A DNA stretch of 64,000 nt from contig CM029379.1 in assembly GCA_017165825.1 (NCBI GenBank), positions 19,868,044-19,932,043 on the forward strand, read 5' to 3'. The stretch is from Hepsetus odoe (Eukaryota; Chordata; Actinopteri; Characiformes; Hepsetidae). Under the pieces are notes generated by a model that worked only from the letters and a program-made list of their open reading frames with translations, was not told the DNA's origin and did no database searches. This document shows positions 17,451 through 29,731 of this stretch, piece after piece (the first letter of the stretch is position 1; each line of letters begins with the position of its first letter). The position numbers and the translations under genes were made by a program.

Positions 17451-18984
17451 CTACATTTGCATAGTTTCGGTTTAATTACAAGCAACCCCAATCTGATCCT
17501 AAGTCGGTTTGGCCGTTGCGTTTCGCTTTGTGATGTCATAATCCAATTTCTGGCTGTGACGTCATAATGGCCAAGGTGCATGCGGCAGACTGCGATGAAT
17601 AAAATAAGAAATAAATATGGCTCCATTTGACTCCATTTGTGTCTAAAACCATTTCTTAAAGTCTTGCTTGTGTGTGTGTGTGTGTAATTTCACAGAAAAG
17701 AAAGTATAGAAAAAAAAATAGCGGGTGTCCAGCACTTATAACACTTCACAACATAGAATTTCTGCAATAAGCCTACAGAAACATTTATATAAAAAAAATA
17801 AATAAATAAAAAATAAAACCAGTTTTCATTAAAGTGTCTCTTGTTAATCGTGATGCTGTTTCGACTGTTTTGACGACCGCTTGTCGGATATAGTCTTCAT
17901 AGAACAAATCATTTTCTACGTTTATCACAATTGCGAACCTAAAGAAGCCATCTTCGTTGTGTCCTATTTATTTATTCAAAGTGTGAAAATATGATTCAAT
18001 TAGCTCCTCTAAGGCTCTGCTCCGGGCCGAGGCAGCGGATCCGGCGAAGCGACCTCCTTCTACCCATGGTTATTTAGGGTGCTGAAATGTGGCAGTAATA
18101 AATCCATCCTGGAGAGCGCAAAGAGAATACATTAGTCTGGCTACTTGAAGGCAAAAGGAGACGGCTCTCGTGCACGGCCTCCGGGGAGCGATGGAGCTGT
18201 AGTCTCTTATGCAGACAGGAGGGAGGCATGGCAAATGAAGTTGTAACAGCAGGAAAGAAGCAAAGGCAGCTGCACAGACCCACACCGCGCTGGGTTGAGT
18301 AGCGGCGCGTTGGCAGATCGGGCGTTTTACATGTAAATAGAAATGCGCGCCGCTGGAATGCTTCAAACGATGAAGTTTGTTCAGCGTGAAGCCTGTGGTA
18401 AAAGTCAGACCATGTCTGGATATGTAGAAAATAGAGAGATGTATCTGCACACGCTCATCAAGTGAACGATATAGGGCAATGCCCATTCCAAAATAGAGAG
18501 TGTACCCTCTATGTTAGAACCTCCCGATTCTGTTGCGAGGGAAACCGCATCTCCCGGAAACATCCTCTAACCTTTTCTGAGGTGTGTATTGACCGGTGTG
18601 TTTCCTATAGGAAAAAACTGCCTAATGGCCCAGCTCACACGCTCATCAGCTCGTGACCTCATGGTTACTCGTGGTTGTTTTTTTTGGACGATGGATCAGT
18701 CTCGACCCAACAATGACACCCGATAACCCACTGCAATTTACACAACCTTCTTACTCTCCCTGCCATCAGTAACGCGTGGGTAGAAATAGAAGGTAGGCGC
18801 TTCCTTAACCCCACATTAGAAAATGTTGGGTCAGTCTTTGACCTTTACATCCATTCCTGCATTCCAGGTCTGGTCAATCTTTAGAGGAGCAAAGATGTTC
18901 AACAAATGTGTGTAAACACTGAAATGTTTCATTTCAGGGGAAGCTCGGAAGGATTTCCCTCTCTACTGTGATGCAAAACAGCAA
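17451..18984. other. Intergenic, no gene recognised
   Basis: Two ATF/CREB-type octamers lie at 17531 (TGATGTCA) and 17557 (TGACGTCA). A short GT run is at 17670-17685. The rest holds no motif I can name. Confidence 0.4.
17557..17564. promoter_or_regulatory. Perfect CRE octamer TGACGTCA
   Basis: Palindromic CREB/ATF site, with a variant TGATGTCA 26 bp upstream (17531-17538); both are followed by ATAA. No promoter or gene start is recognised nearby, so function is unproven. Confidence 0.35.
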
Positions 18985-19620
18985 TAAATAAAAGAGTCTA
19001 GAGGAATTCAGTACGTAAAGGGCGAGGGTCACTGCGTCAAGAACGGTCGTTCGTCTACGGCTGATAGAACCATGTGGGCAAGGGATCACTTTGGCAAGAA
19101 GAATCGGTTTTCCACATCTTTTTTGAAAGAAAACGGGGCTGCGTGCTCTGGACCATCGAGACTGTTATCACGATCGAATCCAAACGTCAGGATCTGTCAC
19201 GGTACGAGGTTGCGACAGCGCGATCTTGGCGAAGATCATTTACATATCTGTGAAACACGTCTGCAGCGATGCAGAAGAGTAGGTCGAAATTATAGAGCAA
19301 CGTAGACTACCATCAAGATTATGTCTTTTCTAGGGACATCCATCGACAAGACAATGCAAAACCACATTCTGAACACATTGCAAGGGCATGGCAGTGGAAA
19401 CACAGGGAACAGATAATGGACTGGTCTGTCTGCAGTGCTGACCTGTCCACATTAGAGAATGTGTGGGCAATTTGGAGATGAAAACTGCAGCAACAACCAT
19501 GACCGTTTAAGAAGCGTTGGCAGGAAGAATGTGCCAAAAAAATGTGAGAATGCACGCCAGCGCTACAAAGCTGACCGGACAAAATCTAAAATATAATGAA
19601 ATATCAATAAACTGCTAAAA
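18985..19620 (+). mobile_element. Tc1/mariner transposase relic
   Basis: After AGAGGAATTCAGTACG the + strand reads, with frameshifts, RQDNAKPHSEHIARAWQW (second catalytic Asp region) and WSVCSADLSTLENVWAIW (third acidic residue Glu). These match the DDE core of Tc1/mariner transposases. Earlier parts (19072-19305, MWARDHFGKK) are less certain. Terminal inverted repeats were not found. Several frameshifts; inactive. Confidence 0.65.
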
Positions 19621-20047
19621 TTCCAAGTAAATTAGTAAGTATAACTGTTTTTAGAACAGATCTGGGACTGTAGTAAACTTGGCGTAGCCCTGAATCAGCA
19701 GACTGGATCCATGCTTTCTTTTTCAAGCGCACCTTTCTACAACGATAAGACTTTGTTGCCATGATCGAAGTGAGAATTGCTCTGAAAAAGTGCAGAAAAT
19801 GAGTGTAAAAGAACGTAGGCGTTTCTAATAAAGTGGCCAGTGAGTGGAAAACGAGACGTATTTCCAGTAAAGCGAGGTAAACAGTGTTTCTGAAAAAGTG
19901 GCCGGTAAATGTATATAAACAATAGACATTCAGTTTCCTTTACAAGTGCAATCTGTCTTGCTAGCACATCAAAGTGATCTTCTATAAAAGGAGGAAGAAG
20001 CTGGAGATGTTCCACAAATCATAGACAGCTGCGGATGCCAAAAGACC
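19621..20047. other. Unassigned, two copies of an AAAGTGGCC motif
   Basis: GTTTCTAATAAAGTGGCCAG (19828) and GTTTCTGAAAAAGTGGCCGG (19882) form a short direct repeat about 55 bp apart. No gene. Confidence 0.4.
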
Positions 20048-20088
20048 GTGTGTGCGTGCGTGCGAGTGCGTGCGTGTGCGCGTGCATC
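20048..20088. repeat. Alternating GTGC/GT tract
   Basis: Purine-pyrimidine alternating run of GTGCGTGCG type, about 40 bp, a sequence class able to adopt Z-DNA. Confidence 0.75.
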
Positions 20089-21967
20089 GGCACTTGTATC
20101 CCTTTTCTCATTATCCTCATCCTCCTCGTGTGAATCCACTGAAGAGAGAGGATTTATATTCTTGGTCTCAGCAGGCAGATGGGCCTAAAATTAATTTAGG
20201 ATTAGTATTTTAAAAGGTAATCATAATGTTAGTGTTCATCCTAGTAATCGTGTTTAAACAGGACTTCTTGTGCTTTGCACCACATTGGTTTAAAAGGGCA
20301 ACACTGTATGGACTGAAATCTGCTAATGTGATTATATTGCTATCTACTGCATTTGTGACAGACTTCACAAATTATTGGATCGTTTTTATTTTAAGTGCCA
20401 GTCCTGACCTTCTAACGGCTCTCGGCAAGACTATTTGCTACCCCACCCCCCAACGTTATGCAAGTTTATATTTGCACATTAGTTTTTCTTTTTGTTTTTT
20501 TAGCTAAATTTGAGTACTCAAATGCATTTCTCTAAATAAAAAGTTTCCCTTACTAATTCCGCTTTTCTGCATTTTTGGGGTATCGTAAGAAAGCACCCTA
20601 TATAGAGCTCTAATTAGGTCACAACACAGTACTGACTTCTACAGAAAGATAATGCACTGTAACACTATAAATGCTCCGCAAATGGCTTGGAAAACTGTAC
20701 AGTGTATCGTTTGAGGGCACGGTGGTCCAAATGTCCCACGCGGGGACTATGGGGCCCTTTCAGAGCTAGCACTGACCCCCAGTGAACTGCAGCAGCAACA
20801 ATGTAGGACTATTAATGAAAATGATCAGAAAACGACGACTGAGATACACCACGTAGCTCCCTGCTGAAACCTGGATGCGAATGCAGCAATATGGGGCCTG
20901 AACTTGCCGTTAGATCCGATACCAACAAACGCGCGGCTCCATGATGGAACGTTCATTAGCCGCTCTGGTTCAAAGTGGACGACTCAAGTCAAAGGCTACT
21001 ACTACTGGATGGGAGTGCAGTCTACATGCACTTCGGTTTGAAATGAAATTCAGAACAAACATCTCATCTCCAGCTGGGGACAAACAGCAGCTTTGACAAG
21101 GTCACGTTCGTGAAACACGATACAGTCCCAACACACGCGTGTAGCTCGCTGTGATAGAAATCTCTGCTACTGTCATGCGGCGTGATATTTACTATTACAG
21201 CAGCTTTACACAAGACCTCCGGTGATCTTATTTCTCTCTTTTTTCTATCTTCTGAGCCAGATGTGACAATGGTCTGCATGATTTGTTCCGGCGGGTCGGG
21301 GGAGATCATGTCATTTAAACGCTGCGCCGTATCTGATGTAGGGGGATCTCCTCGGTTATGGAATTTCTGAAATAATATGGATTTTTCTAACTTTTTATCA
21401 GATTTTGTTTGCATCATGTTTAAATGTTACGTGGCAATAGCAGTTTGAGGGCAAGGCAGCTGCTTTTGGGGCATTCGCAGCCTCTATCTCATAAATGTGT
21501 CATAAAACTCAAAACAACAATAGTGGTGTAACGACATTTTAATATTGAACTTTTTTGGGTTTTTTTTAAGCCCAATTGTGGGTGGCAGGCGAGTTGTGCT
21601 GGACTGTTCTGTGTTAATGGCACATTTTAAGCTGTAGGCTGACATTTTTCATGGGGTAAATATTACACAAACTATAGCTTATATGTTCTGAGCGCAGAAT
21701 CCTCGAAATCGAGTAGGCCTTAGATCTTCTTCAGCTGAAGTAATTATGAGAAGAAAATTTCCCCAAATTCTCTTTAAAGCCGCAGAGTTGATAGGCTTTA
21801 ATGGTAGGTGGATTTTGTGTGTTTAATGGGAATCCAAAGCTTTTGACACTTAAGGCTTAAGATCAAGTAAGTGTTCAATAGGCAGAAGTGGCCTGGTGGT
21901 CAGGTCCCTGATGCCTTGTTTGAAGGGTCAATGGTCTCAGACCAGTGAGTTGCCCTCAGATTTCCTT
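20089..21967. other. Intergenic, no gene recognised
   Basis: About 1.9 kb without a recognisable exon, repeat family or inverted repeat. Confidence 0.4.
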
Positions 21968-22228
21968 AAGCGGTGGCCTAGCGGTTAGGGCGTTAGCCGC
22001 ATGATCGGAGGATCGGGGTTCAAACCCCTTCCCAATAGGTTGCCCTGAGGTACCCTTGAGCAAGGTGCCGTCCCCATCACTGCTCCCCGGGCGCTTTCAA
22101 TAGCTGCCCACTGCTGCACGGGTTTGAGTGTGCATGGGTTAAATGCAGAGGTCCAATTTCGTTGTGGTTCATGCGTGTTGTGCCATGACCTAAGCAATGT
22201 CAAGGGTTGTCACTTTCACTTTCACTTT
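21968..22228 (+). repeat. SINE family A, complete, subfamily 1
   Basis: tRNA-derived head GCGGTGGCCTAGCGGTTAGG (A-box-like) and GGGGTTCAAACCCC (B box), then the diagnostic CTTCCCAATAGGTTGCCC, CTTTCAATAGCTGCCCACTG, and the terminal TCACTTTCACTTTCAC. Confidence 0.9.
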
Positions 22229-22324
22229 TCAATGCCCTGTCCCCAACACTGCTAAATGATGGCTAGATGTATGGATGCGTAGGGAATTGTCAGGAAATGT
22301 GATATTTGGCTTGAGTGGGATCCT

Positions 22325-22537
22325 TGGGGATCCTTGGGGTTGGGTAGCTGGTTGACCTTGGACCCTCAGAGGTTTTTTTTTTTCTCCACATAGAGGAGTT
22401 TTTGGTTCCTCTCCTTCGTAGTCGTCCGGCTTTAAGATCTATTACTGTAACCTGTTCCACCATCCACCACCATTGTAAAGTGACTTGGGGCAACTGTGTT
22501 GTAAAAGGCGGTATATAAGAATAAATTGAATTGAATC
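22325..22537 (+). mobile_element. L2 3' end, sense copy 2
   Basis: Same blocks as 11695-11921 (GGTTGGGTAGCTGGTTGACC, GTAGTCGTCCGGCTT, CAACTGTGTTGTAAAAGGC), with only a short ATTGAATTGAAT tail. 5'-truncated and somewhat more diverged. Confidence 0.85.
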
Positions 22538-22722
22538 CCTGACTGTCAACATCATCGTCGTCATCGTCACCAGTGAACGTTTGTATTTAAAAAATTCTGT
22601 AAGGATCTATTTACTACCTGTTTACGTAGTTTCTACAGTAGCATTTAACAGTATCCAAACATTACTAGCTATTGTTTGTCTAATCTAATTGGTCTGAATC
22701 AGTCTTCTCTTTCTACGTTTTT

Positions 22723-22960
22723 GAAAGTGAAAGTGAAAGTGACAACCCTCGTCATCGCGAGGTCACAGCACTGCACACGTGAACCACAACGAAATTGGAC
22801 CTCTGCATTTAACCCATGCACTCAAACACCGTGCAGCAGAGGGCAGCTATTGAAAGCGCCCGGGGGAGCAGTGACAGGGACGGTACCTACTTGTGAGGGA
22901 ATCGAACCCACAATCTTCTGATGAGGAGCCAACTCCCTCACAGCTAGGCCACCTCTGCAT
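22723..22960 (-). repeat. SINE family A, antisense, subfamily 2
   Basis: Starts with the tail GAAAGTGAAAGTGAAAGTGAC on the + strand and ends with the head (CAGCTAGGCCACC). Carries the CTTGTGAGGGAATCGAACCC form of the B-box region. Part of the middle (CTTGCTCAAGGGTACC region) is deleted. Confidence 0.88.
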
Positions 22961-24253
22961 CGCTGTTTTTGAGTTATTTAGTACTGACAATGCCGATGAT
23001 GTACTCAGAAAAGTGCACACTAACATACATTTTTTATGCAAACGACAGCATAACATAAGACTGCTGAGCCCCACTTGAAACTGACTACCGCTGGACTTTT
23101 CTGTTGGGAAGAGAGGCCTAAAAAGAGTCAGCACATCCAGACTGACAGTGCGGTATTGTCACTGTGGGCAGTATTGAACTGCATGTACTGTTCCGTGGGC
23201 CGTATCCAATGACAGCACTGGCAAAGAGAAGAGTGACCTTTATGTACTACCTTGTATCTCCTTTTTGTATTTCTAAATGTGCATATTTACTACATATTTA
23301 TATTTGATCAATTAACTTGCAAAGGTCTAGTTAGTTACAGATTATGAGCTGATTTTAAGAACAAGATTGCAGATTCCTCCTCTGACTCTGACCTGGTAGA
23401 CAGAAAAATGAAGCGGAATTCAGCAGCATGAAGCGTTCACGGAGCTCTGATTAACCAGACGGAGTACCGAACAGGAATTAATTATGCTGCGTTTCCTTGA
23501 GGAGAGGTTAAATAAGATATAAAATATATATAAAATATTTATAAAAATATAAAATCACTACTTACTGACTATATACGTATCTTTTTATCTTATATTAACT
23601 TCCTTTGAGAACGGTTTACGTGAAGACTTTGGTCATTTTCCTCATTATTAGCAAGACTGTAAAACATCATAGGAAAAGCCTTTGGTTTTGAATAAAAAGA
23701 AATCGTGTCTTCTTCACATAGCCGAGGAGCATTAAATGGCAATTTACCATGGCTCGTTAAATGGCAATTAAATAAACAGATGAGTGGAGAAATAGTCACC
23801 TGTAGTCAAATACAATGTGCTGTGTGGCATGATCTCCAATTTGATCTATATCACAAATGTTAATTAGTCTTATTAGTCACCAACTGATTACAAAATTGCA
23901 AATATAAGCACTATAAACTGTCAACGGACCCCACCAAATTCATTTTGCTCAAATATTTTACAGCGTTCCCTTAAAATAGTCTTCGTTCTTGTCCGCACGT
24001 TTGCATTCAAGTCATTTTAGTGGTGGGAAGTTTAATATGGCGTTCAATGAGACCGTAAGCCTTTATATAGTTCTCACTCACAAGATTTCTGTTTCTACAT
24101 GTACTACACTCCAGTTCAATTTCACCAAGCTTAGGCTGCCTTTTAATTTTGGATCCGGCAATAAAATAGATGGAGAGTGAGTAAGGGCAAACTCCCGGAG
24201 GCTGAAAATGTTCCAGAGGACAACGGCCTCTGACTCCCGATGTGGTTAAAATG
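22961..24253. other. Intergenic, AT-rich, no gene recognised
   Basis: Contains a TATAAAATAT-rich stretch at 23515-23555. Nothing else recognised. Confidence 0.4.
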
Positions 24254-25051
24254 CACTGTGTGCACGATTATTAGGCAAGTGAGTATTTTCACCATATCGT
24301 TTTCTGCATATATTCCAACTCCAAGCTTTATAAGCTTGAATGCTGATTGGATTTAAGCAGGTCAGGTGATGTGCATTTGTGTAATGAGCCAAAGGAGATC
24401 AAAAGTGATATAAAGTGATATATGTGGGGTGTTGGTGGTCTAGTGGTAGAATACTTGGACCTATGGACCGATGGCTCAAGTGGTCCCAGGTTTGAATCCC
24501 ACCTCTGGCACTACCATCACTGGGTCCCTGAGCAAGACCCTTAACCCTGAGTGTCTCCAGGGGGACGGTCCCTGTAATTAGGACATGTAAGTCGCTCTTA
24601 CATGTAAATATAACTGACTCTGAAAAGTCGCAGAACCATCAAACAGTTTGCAAAACAGTTTTGTTGCAACAGGGTCGCAAGAAAAGTGTTGAGAAAAAAA
24701 GATGCACATTAACTGCTAAAGATTTGAGAGGAATAAAATATGACGCTACCAGGAACTCAGGATCCTCAATTATTGTCATATTCCAGAACTGAGTCTACCT
24801 GCAGTGTCCAGAAGCACAAGGTGTTCAGTGCTCAGAGACATGGACAAACCCGACCACCACTGAGCAAGACGCATAAGTTGAAACATCAAGACTGGGCCAA
24901 GAAATATCTCGAGACAGATTTTTTTTCAGGCTTTCAGCCATTCAGGCTTCATGTTTATTAATGTTTCGGATCGACTGGATAGCACTGGATTTGTTCCAGA
25001 TTAAAATGAATCCTCAAAATACTCACTGGCCTAATAATTGCGCACCCAGTT
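24254..25051 (+). mobile_element. Mariner/Tc1-type element with terminal inverted repeats, internally decayed
   Basis: Ends are inverted repeats: left from 24256 (CTGTGTGCACGATTATTAGG then CAAGTGAGTATTTT), right at 25014-25049 (AAAATACTCACTGG then CCTAATAATTGCGCACCCAG). Between them, TTGCAACAGGGTCGCAAGAAAAG and CATTAACTGCTAAAGATTTG read as the start of a transposase-like helix-turn-helix region (GRKKSVEK, TLTAKDLR), then frame loss. A SINE B lies inside the left half. No DDE core remains. Confidence 0.7.
24423..24610 (+). repeat. SINE family B, nested in the mariner-type element
   Basis: tRNA-derived head with GGTGGTCTAGTGGTAGAATA (A box) and GGTTTGAATCCCACCTCTGG (B box), then GGGTCCCTGAGCAAGACCCT and GTCCCTGTAATTAGGACATG. 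The 3' end is shortened compared with 52821-53028. Confidence 0.85.
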
Positions 25052-25949
25052 TATTTAGCAAATCAAATGGAAATATGCAAATATTAAGCTCTCTTTAAGC
25101 ATAGCATTTTCAGAAAACTCTCAGCCAACTAACAGTCGCATTTGTTTGCAGGTGACGAATTTTGCCCATTGCCTCAAAGCAATGAATCAGATAAACAGAA
25201 CAGTCATGCAAATTTCTTATTTTGTCAGGAAAGGATCTTTTTTAATATACTTTTGATATTTATGGAACGTCTTAGACATTTCCAAGTCTAAAGAGGTTCT
25301 GACTTCAGGCCTAAAACAAACAAACAAAAAAACTATTCTGATCCATTCACCTGCTAAATAGTCCAGGAAGCCGGGAAACTGGGAGGGCGAAAGTAATCTT
25401 GTTTCAATTCGCTTGATGCTACACGGCATCTTTTCAAACGGCATCTAATGCAACGTTATTAGACACCAAAACATACTATATCAACTAAATCGATCATCTA
25501 AATCAGCTAACAGATGCCCACGTTGGCCATTTAACCCATGCTGAGAAACCAAATTTTGCTTTTCTGGAATCCTGGCCCTGACCGCATCCCCAGAAACCGT
25601 CAACTTCTTAATGACGAGGATCTTTAATGGACCCAACCCCGTTTAAATCAAACATGAACATAGAAACTTCCCTTGGAATGTTCAGTCATAAGCAAATATT
25701 GCCCAAAATTAGCTTTTTATCAGTCCAGGGTGGGATGTCTTTCACTCCCGTTCCTGCAGCAGATATCCAGTCATCGTAAAGCAAAGTGTGGACCTTTGAT
25801 GCCTTAATGTAAACGTATTCTGCTTTGGGTCACAATATTGGCCAATACCATAGAGTGTCTATGGTATGTCTCCTCCCAAACATCTTTCCAAACATAGACG
25901 CCTTTTAATACCCTTGTCCCGTAAAAGGCCTCCAGTCACACCCGTGGAC
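25052..25949. other. Intergenic, no gene recognised
   Basis: AT-rich; a short AAAC run at 25315-25330. No coding or repeat features recognised. Confidence 0.4.
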
Positions 25950-26540
25950 ACAACCTTGGACCCTGTGCCCCACCTTTGTCTGGGCTGAGATGTCTTTTGG
26001 CACCCTCGTAGCACAAGAGGCGTTCATTCGGACGATACCCTGGAACCTACGGCCCACCTCTGTCAGAGCCGTCCGCTGTCCGTACAGCGTTCGCGCCCTA
26101 TGCCGAACAGCCGCGGGCCCCCGGAGAGGCGGTCAACGTAGCAAGGGCAGCGCACACATTCGGGATGCATGGGTGTCATTTATCACCGCTGACATGCTCG
26201 CTTCTCTGCGCCCGTTTGGCTTTATTGCTGCCACTTTTTTCTCTGGCCCTTCATAATAATGTGCTCTGTGGTTCTCCCTGGAAATCCTCCGAGGGCAACT
26301 CGATGGAAGGGTGCCACGGAACGACCAAGGTGACATCGTTCGGCCTGCTTCGCGTTAACTTTGGATATGTGACTTCGAGGCGGTAGGTGGCCGAGCGAAA
26401 AAACAAACAGGAAGGAAAAGGAAAGTTCTGACAAAGTGGTTCCATCGCCACCGGTGGGGTATTTGCCTAAATTTGCATGGTCGGGTTGGCTAATGCGCAA
26501 CCCGGGGTGTAATAAATTAGCCGCCAAACCTCCGAGTGCC
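25950..26540. promoter_or_regulatory. CpG- and GC-rich island without an assigned gene
   Basis: Stands out from AT-rich surroundings, with dense CpG at 26020-26160 and 26280-26400. Toward its right end lie a perfect POU octamer ATTTGCAT (26471-26478) and a TAATAAATTAG homeodomain-like stretch (26510-26520). I see no exon. It could be a CpG-island promoter or a conserved enhancer; this is inference from composition. Confidence 0.35.
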
Positions 26541-27310
26541 TCATTACCATCTTGGTGGCGCTGGTTAGGAACGCAATGACGAGAAGCTATGCAGAGAGCA
26601 ATAGACCGAAGAGAAGTTAATGATTCTAAATTCTTGCGACACCTTTATGCTTATTGTAATTCACCCCCCCCCCCCCAACCGCACACAGGATCTGTCAGCT
26701 TTTGAATCAATATTTAATATCTCAGAATCAATAACTTCTATTTTTCCTTCCTCGCACTTATTTGATTTGAGGATGTGTATAATAATAATTCAGAGTAAGG
26801 CCTTCAAAAGCAATCTGTAAAAATGTGTCGTTAGACTGTTTGCCGTATGACTCACTGAACATGAGTGTTACTAAGTGTGCTCGGCTTCGAATGACAAGCG
26901 TAAACATTGTTGAGAGAGAGAAATCGAGGGGAGGAGAAAGTAGGAAAGTAAGAAAAGGAGCCAAGAACACAGTGGAACACTTGTGCCGGCCAAAAACGAT
27001 TAGAAGAGGAGTTCGTTCTGAAAGGTGATACCACAATGAGGAATATCGCTGTGTGTATGTGTGTGAGAGAAGGAGAGAGTGTGAGTGTGTGTGTGTGGAG
27101 AGCACTCATGCCTGTCAGCGTGTGACTTTGGAGCGTCCCCCTCATGCCCTCCCGTCCCTATCGCTGGCCCGACTCACTCCCACAACCTCATTCTCTCCAG
27201 CTGAAAGGGATTTGGTGACACTTTATTTAGCGTCCAAGCCCGTCCCTTCCTGCGCTCCTGTCCTGTCAAGCGTGGGGGGGGGGGCTAGTGAGATGATATT
27301 TTATTTTCCA
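26541..27310. other. Intergenic, with a C13 run and G/GT-rich stretches
   Basis: A run of 13 C lies at 26664-26676 and a G-run near 27274-27283. GAGAGAGA and GTGTGT-rich sequence at 27048-27102. No exon recognised. Confidence 0.4.
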
Positions 27311-27390
27311 GAGCAAGGTCATATTTATTATTTATCTACAAAAACAGGGCCACTGCTATCCTATCTCAACAGCTGTCCAGCAGGAGGACT
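27311..27390 (+). promoter_or_regulatory. Short element also present at 44.45 kb (copy 1)
   Basis: 25 identical bases (27311-27335) with 44450-44474, followed by similar ACAGGGC and GCTATCC words in both. The shared part contains CAAGGTCA, an extended nuclear-receptor half-site (SF-1/ERR type), and an ATTTATTATTTA stretch. Not a recognised transposon. Confidence 0.4.
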
Positions 27391-27658
27391 TTTGGTGCAC
27401 ATGTGTCATTCTGGCTCATTTTTTTATGATTTTTGAGATCAACAGGTCACCCCTCGTTTGGTTTTATTTGTCTAAACAGAACTGAATTCACATTCTGTCC
27501 ATTCCTATTATGAATGCTCATAATGATGATTTTTCCTCCCTAAAAACAGACACATGCCTTAAATTAAATGATTCTACATTACCATAACATTTTATGCAAA
27601 CATTGCAACCATATTAAAATCACATTTATTTGAAAAATAAATAGAAAAAAAATATATA
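27391..27658. other. No recognisable feature
   Basis: AT-rich spacer before a Tc1-type element; ends in a TATATA stretch that supplies the TA target. Confidence 0.4.
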
Positions 27659-28208
27659 CAGTACTGTGCAAAAGTTTTAGGCAGGTGTGGAAAAAATGCT
27701 GCAAACAAAGAATGCTTTCAGAAATATCAATAATGATTGTTTATTTTTAACAATTTTCAAAATGCAAAGTGAGCGAACAAAAGAAAAATCTAAATCGAAT
27801 CAATATTTGGTGTTACTACCTTTTGCCTTCAAACCAGCATCAGTTCTTCTGGCCCCCACAGAGCCCTGATCTCAACATCATCCAGTGTGTCTGGATTACA
27901 TGAAGAGACAGAAGGATGTGAGGAAGCCTACATCCACAGAAGATCTGTGGTTAGTTCTCCAAGATGTTTGGAACGACCTACCAGCCGAGTTCCTTCAAAA
28001 ACTGTGTGCAAGTGCACCTAGAAGAACTGATGCTGTTTTGAAGGCAAAGGGTGGTCACACCAAATATTGATTTGATTTAGATTTCTCTTTTGTTCATTCA
28101 CTGCATTTTGTTGATTGATGAAAATAAATGATTAACACTCCCATTTCTGAAAGCGTTCTTTGTTTACAGCATTTTTCCACACCTGCCTAAAACCTTTGCA
28201 CAGCACTG
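27659..28208 (+). mobile_element. Tc1-type internally deleted element with about 190-bp inverted repeats (copy 1)
   Basis: Left end CAGTACTGTGCAAAAGTTTT preceded by TA; right end TTTGCACAGCACTG. The arms (27659-27850 and 28018-28208) pair over about 190 bp. The centre keeps the last third of a Tc1-like transposase: SPDLNIIQCVW (the catalytic Glu is Gln here), KRQKDVRKPTSTEDLW, AEFLQKLCASAPRRTDA, ending VLKAKGGHTKY and a stop. The right arm includes the last ~17 codons, so the left arm carries their reverse complement. Non-autonomous. Confidence 0.85.
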
Positions 28209-29510
28209 CACATTCAAGGCATTTCTGCCAAATGTCAGATGACGCGACTCACCAAATGTTAATAATGGTAATGGAAAATGTTACTTTTTTCAATATGTAA
28301 TTGAAAAATTATCTGGCAAGAAAAATTAAGAATTATTTTCTCCAAAAAAAAAAAAAAATACCTTCCTCAGATGTCATGCAGCAAAACTGGATCTTTTTTT
28401 TTTCCATTATTTTAAAAATATTTATATTAAATGTTGCACACAAGTATTGTTACATACATATATCTGATGGTCCTATTTATATATATATATAAAAAAAAAG
28501 AAATTAATACATATTTTGAAACAAATATCTAACATTCTGAAAAGATTTATCATAGTAAATATGTATAAATATATATCAGCCATTACCTGATTAGTTATTT
28601 TCCCTGACCAGCCAATCAATTCATGAAATCCAATTAATAAGAAACAGGATGGGAGTGGAGGTCTGGATCTTCTTATTCTCTTAAATGTGAAAGGAAGATT
28701 CCATTTTTAGATTTAATACTAATAGTGACTCAGGTCATCAGAGATATTCTTGCTCATAATAACCAAGGAGAGTTCAAAGTTTTTGGGTTGAAGTAAACAT
28801 GTCTGAGAATTGTGTCGAAAGCTATAAATGAGGCCGTACCAGGACTAATCTCCAGGTAATCAAGAGCACATGACAATAAAGGCCTAAACGGGTGCCTCTT
28901 CTGTGAAACTGCCTGGTGAACTATTGATTTCGCCCATTTTGCAGTACAAGAATGTGACACTTTCAGTATTTAGATCTGGTTTAAAGCCTTTTTTTACCAT
29001 TTTAAGCAAGCCATGAAGGTCTAACACAACACTTACAGTGAGCATTTAGAAATGAGTACAGTGAGTAATTTCACATGCAGATCATTTCTGAAGAAGGCTG
29101 CTTAAATATTCATTTGTTCCTTTTCAGTGCTTTTTCCATCACTGGATTCTTTTACTGACAGATCAATGAGATGTCATCAAAACCTAGAGCCAGCAGTCCA
29201 AGAGATTTGGGCCCACAAAGTTCAGCAGGTCTTTTAGCCTTGAATATATTTAAGCAGCAACATCCAGGCATGAAGGACTTACCAAAACAAGTAGACTCCC
29301 GATTCGATTTGATTCGATAAATGATTCGATACACAAGATTTATTCAAACGAGAAAAATGAGACGGACAGCAAACAAAAACCATAATCCCAATTAGACACG
29401 TGCTTTTCTTTAGCTGTTTTCTTTTTCCCTGCTGTTTTTCTCTTATTCTGGATGTAATGATGCACTCAGTTAAACTCAATTTGATTCAATTCGCGTCAAC
29501 ATTCACTCCC
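28209..29510. other. Intergenic, AT-rich, no gene recognised
   Basis: Contains A-runs and a TATATA stretch at 28480-28490. A GATTCGATTTGATTCGATAA-type short repeat occurs at 29301-29328. No exon. Confidence 0.4.
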
Positions 29511-29731
29511 TGAAAGTGAAAGTGACTATTCTTGTCATTGTGAGACATGGCACAGCACACAGTGAAGCACAATGAAATTCAACTACTGCTTTTCACCCCC
29601 ACACACCAGGGGGCAGCTTCTTAAACTGCCTGGGGAGCAGTGATGGGGACGGTATCTTGCTCAAGGGTACCTCAGGGCAACCTACTGGTCTGGGACTCGA
29701 ACCCGTGACTTTCCGATCCCGGGGCTAACTC
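29511..29731 (-). repeat. SINE family A, antisense
   Basis: Tail TGAAAGTGAAAGTGAC at the left, CACACACCAGGGGGCAGC, GGGGAGCAGTGATGGGGACG, and the CTGGTCTGGGACTCGAACCC B-box region. The extreme tRNA head is missing. Confidence 0.88.

Noticed and set aside
21968..22045. tRNA gene (A-box and B-box-like sequences)
   Set aside because: It is the head of a SINE followed by the SINE body; similar heads occur many times in the window.
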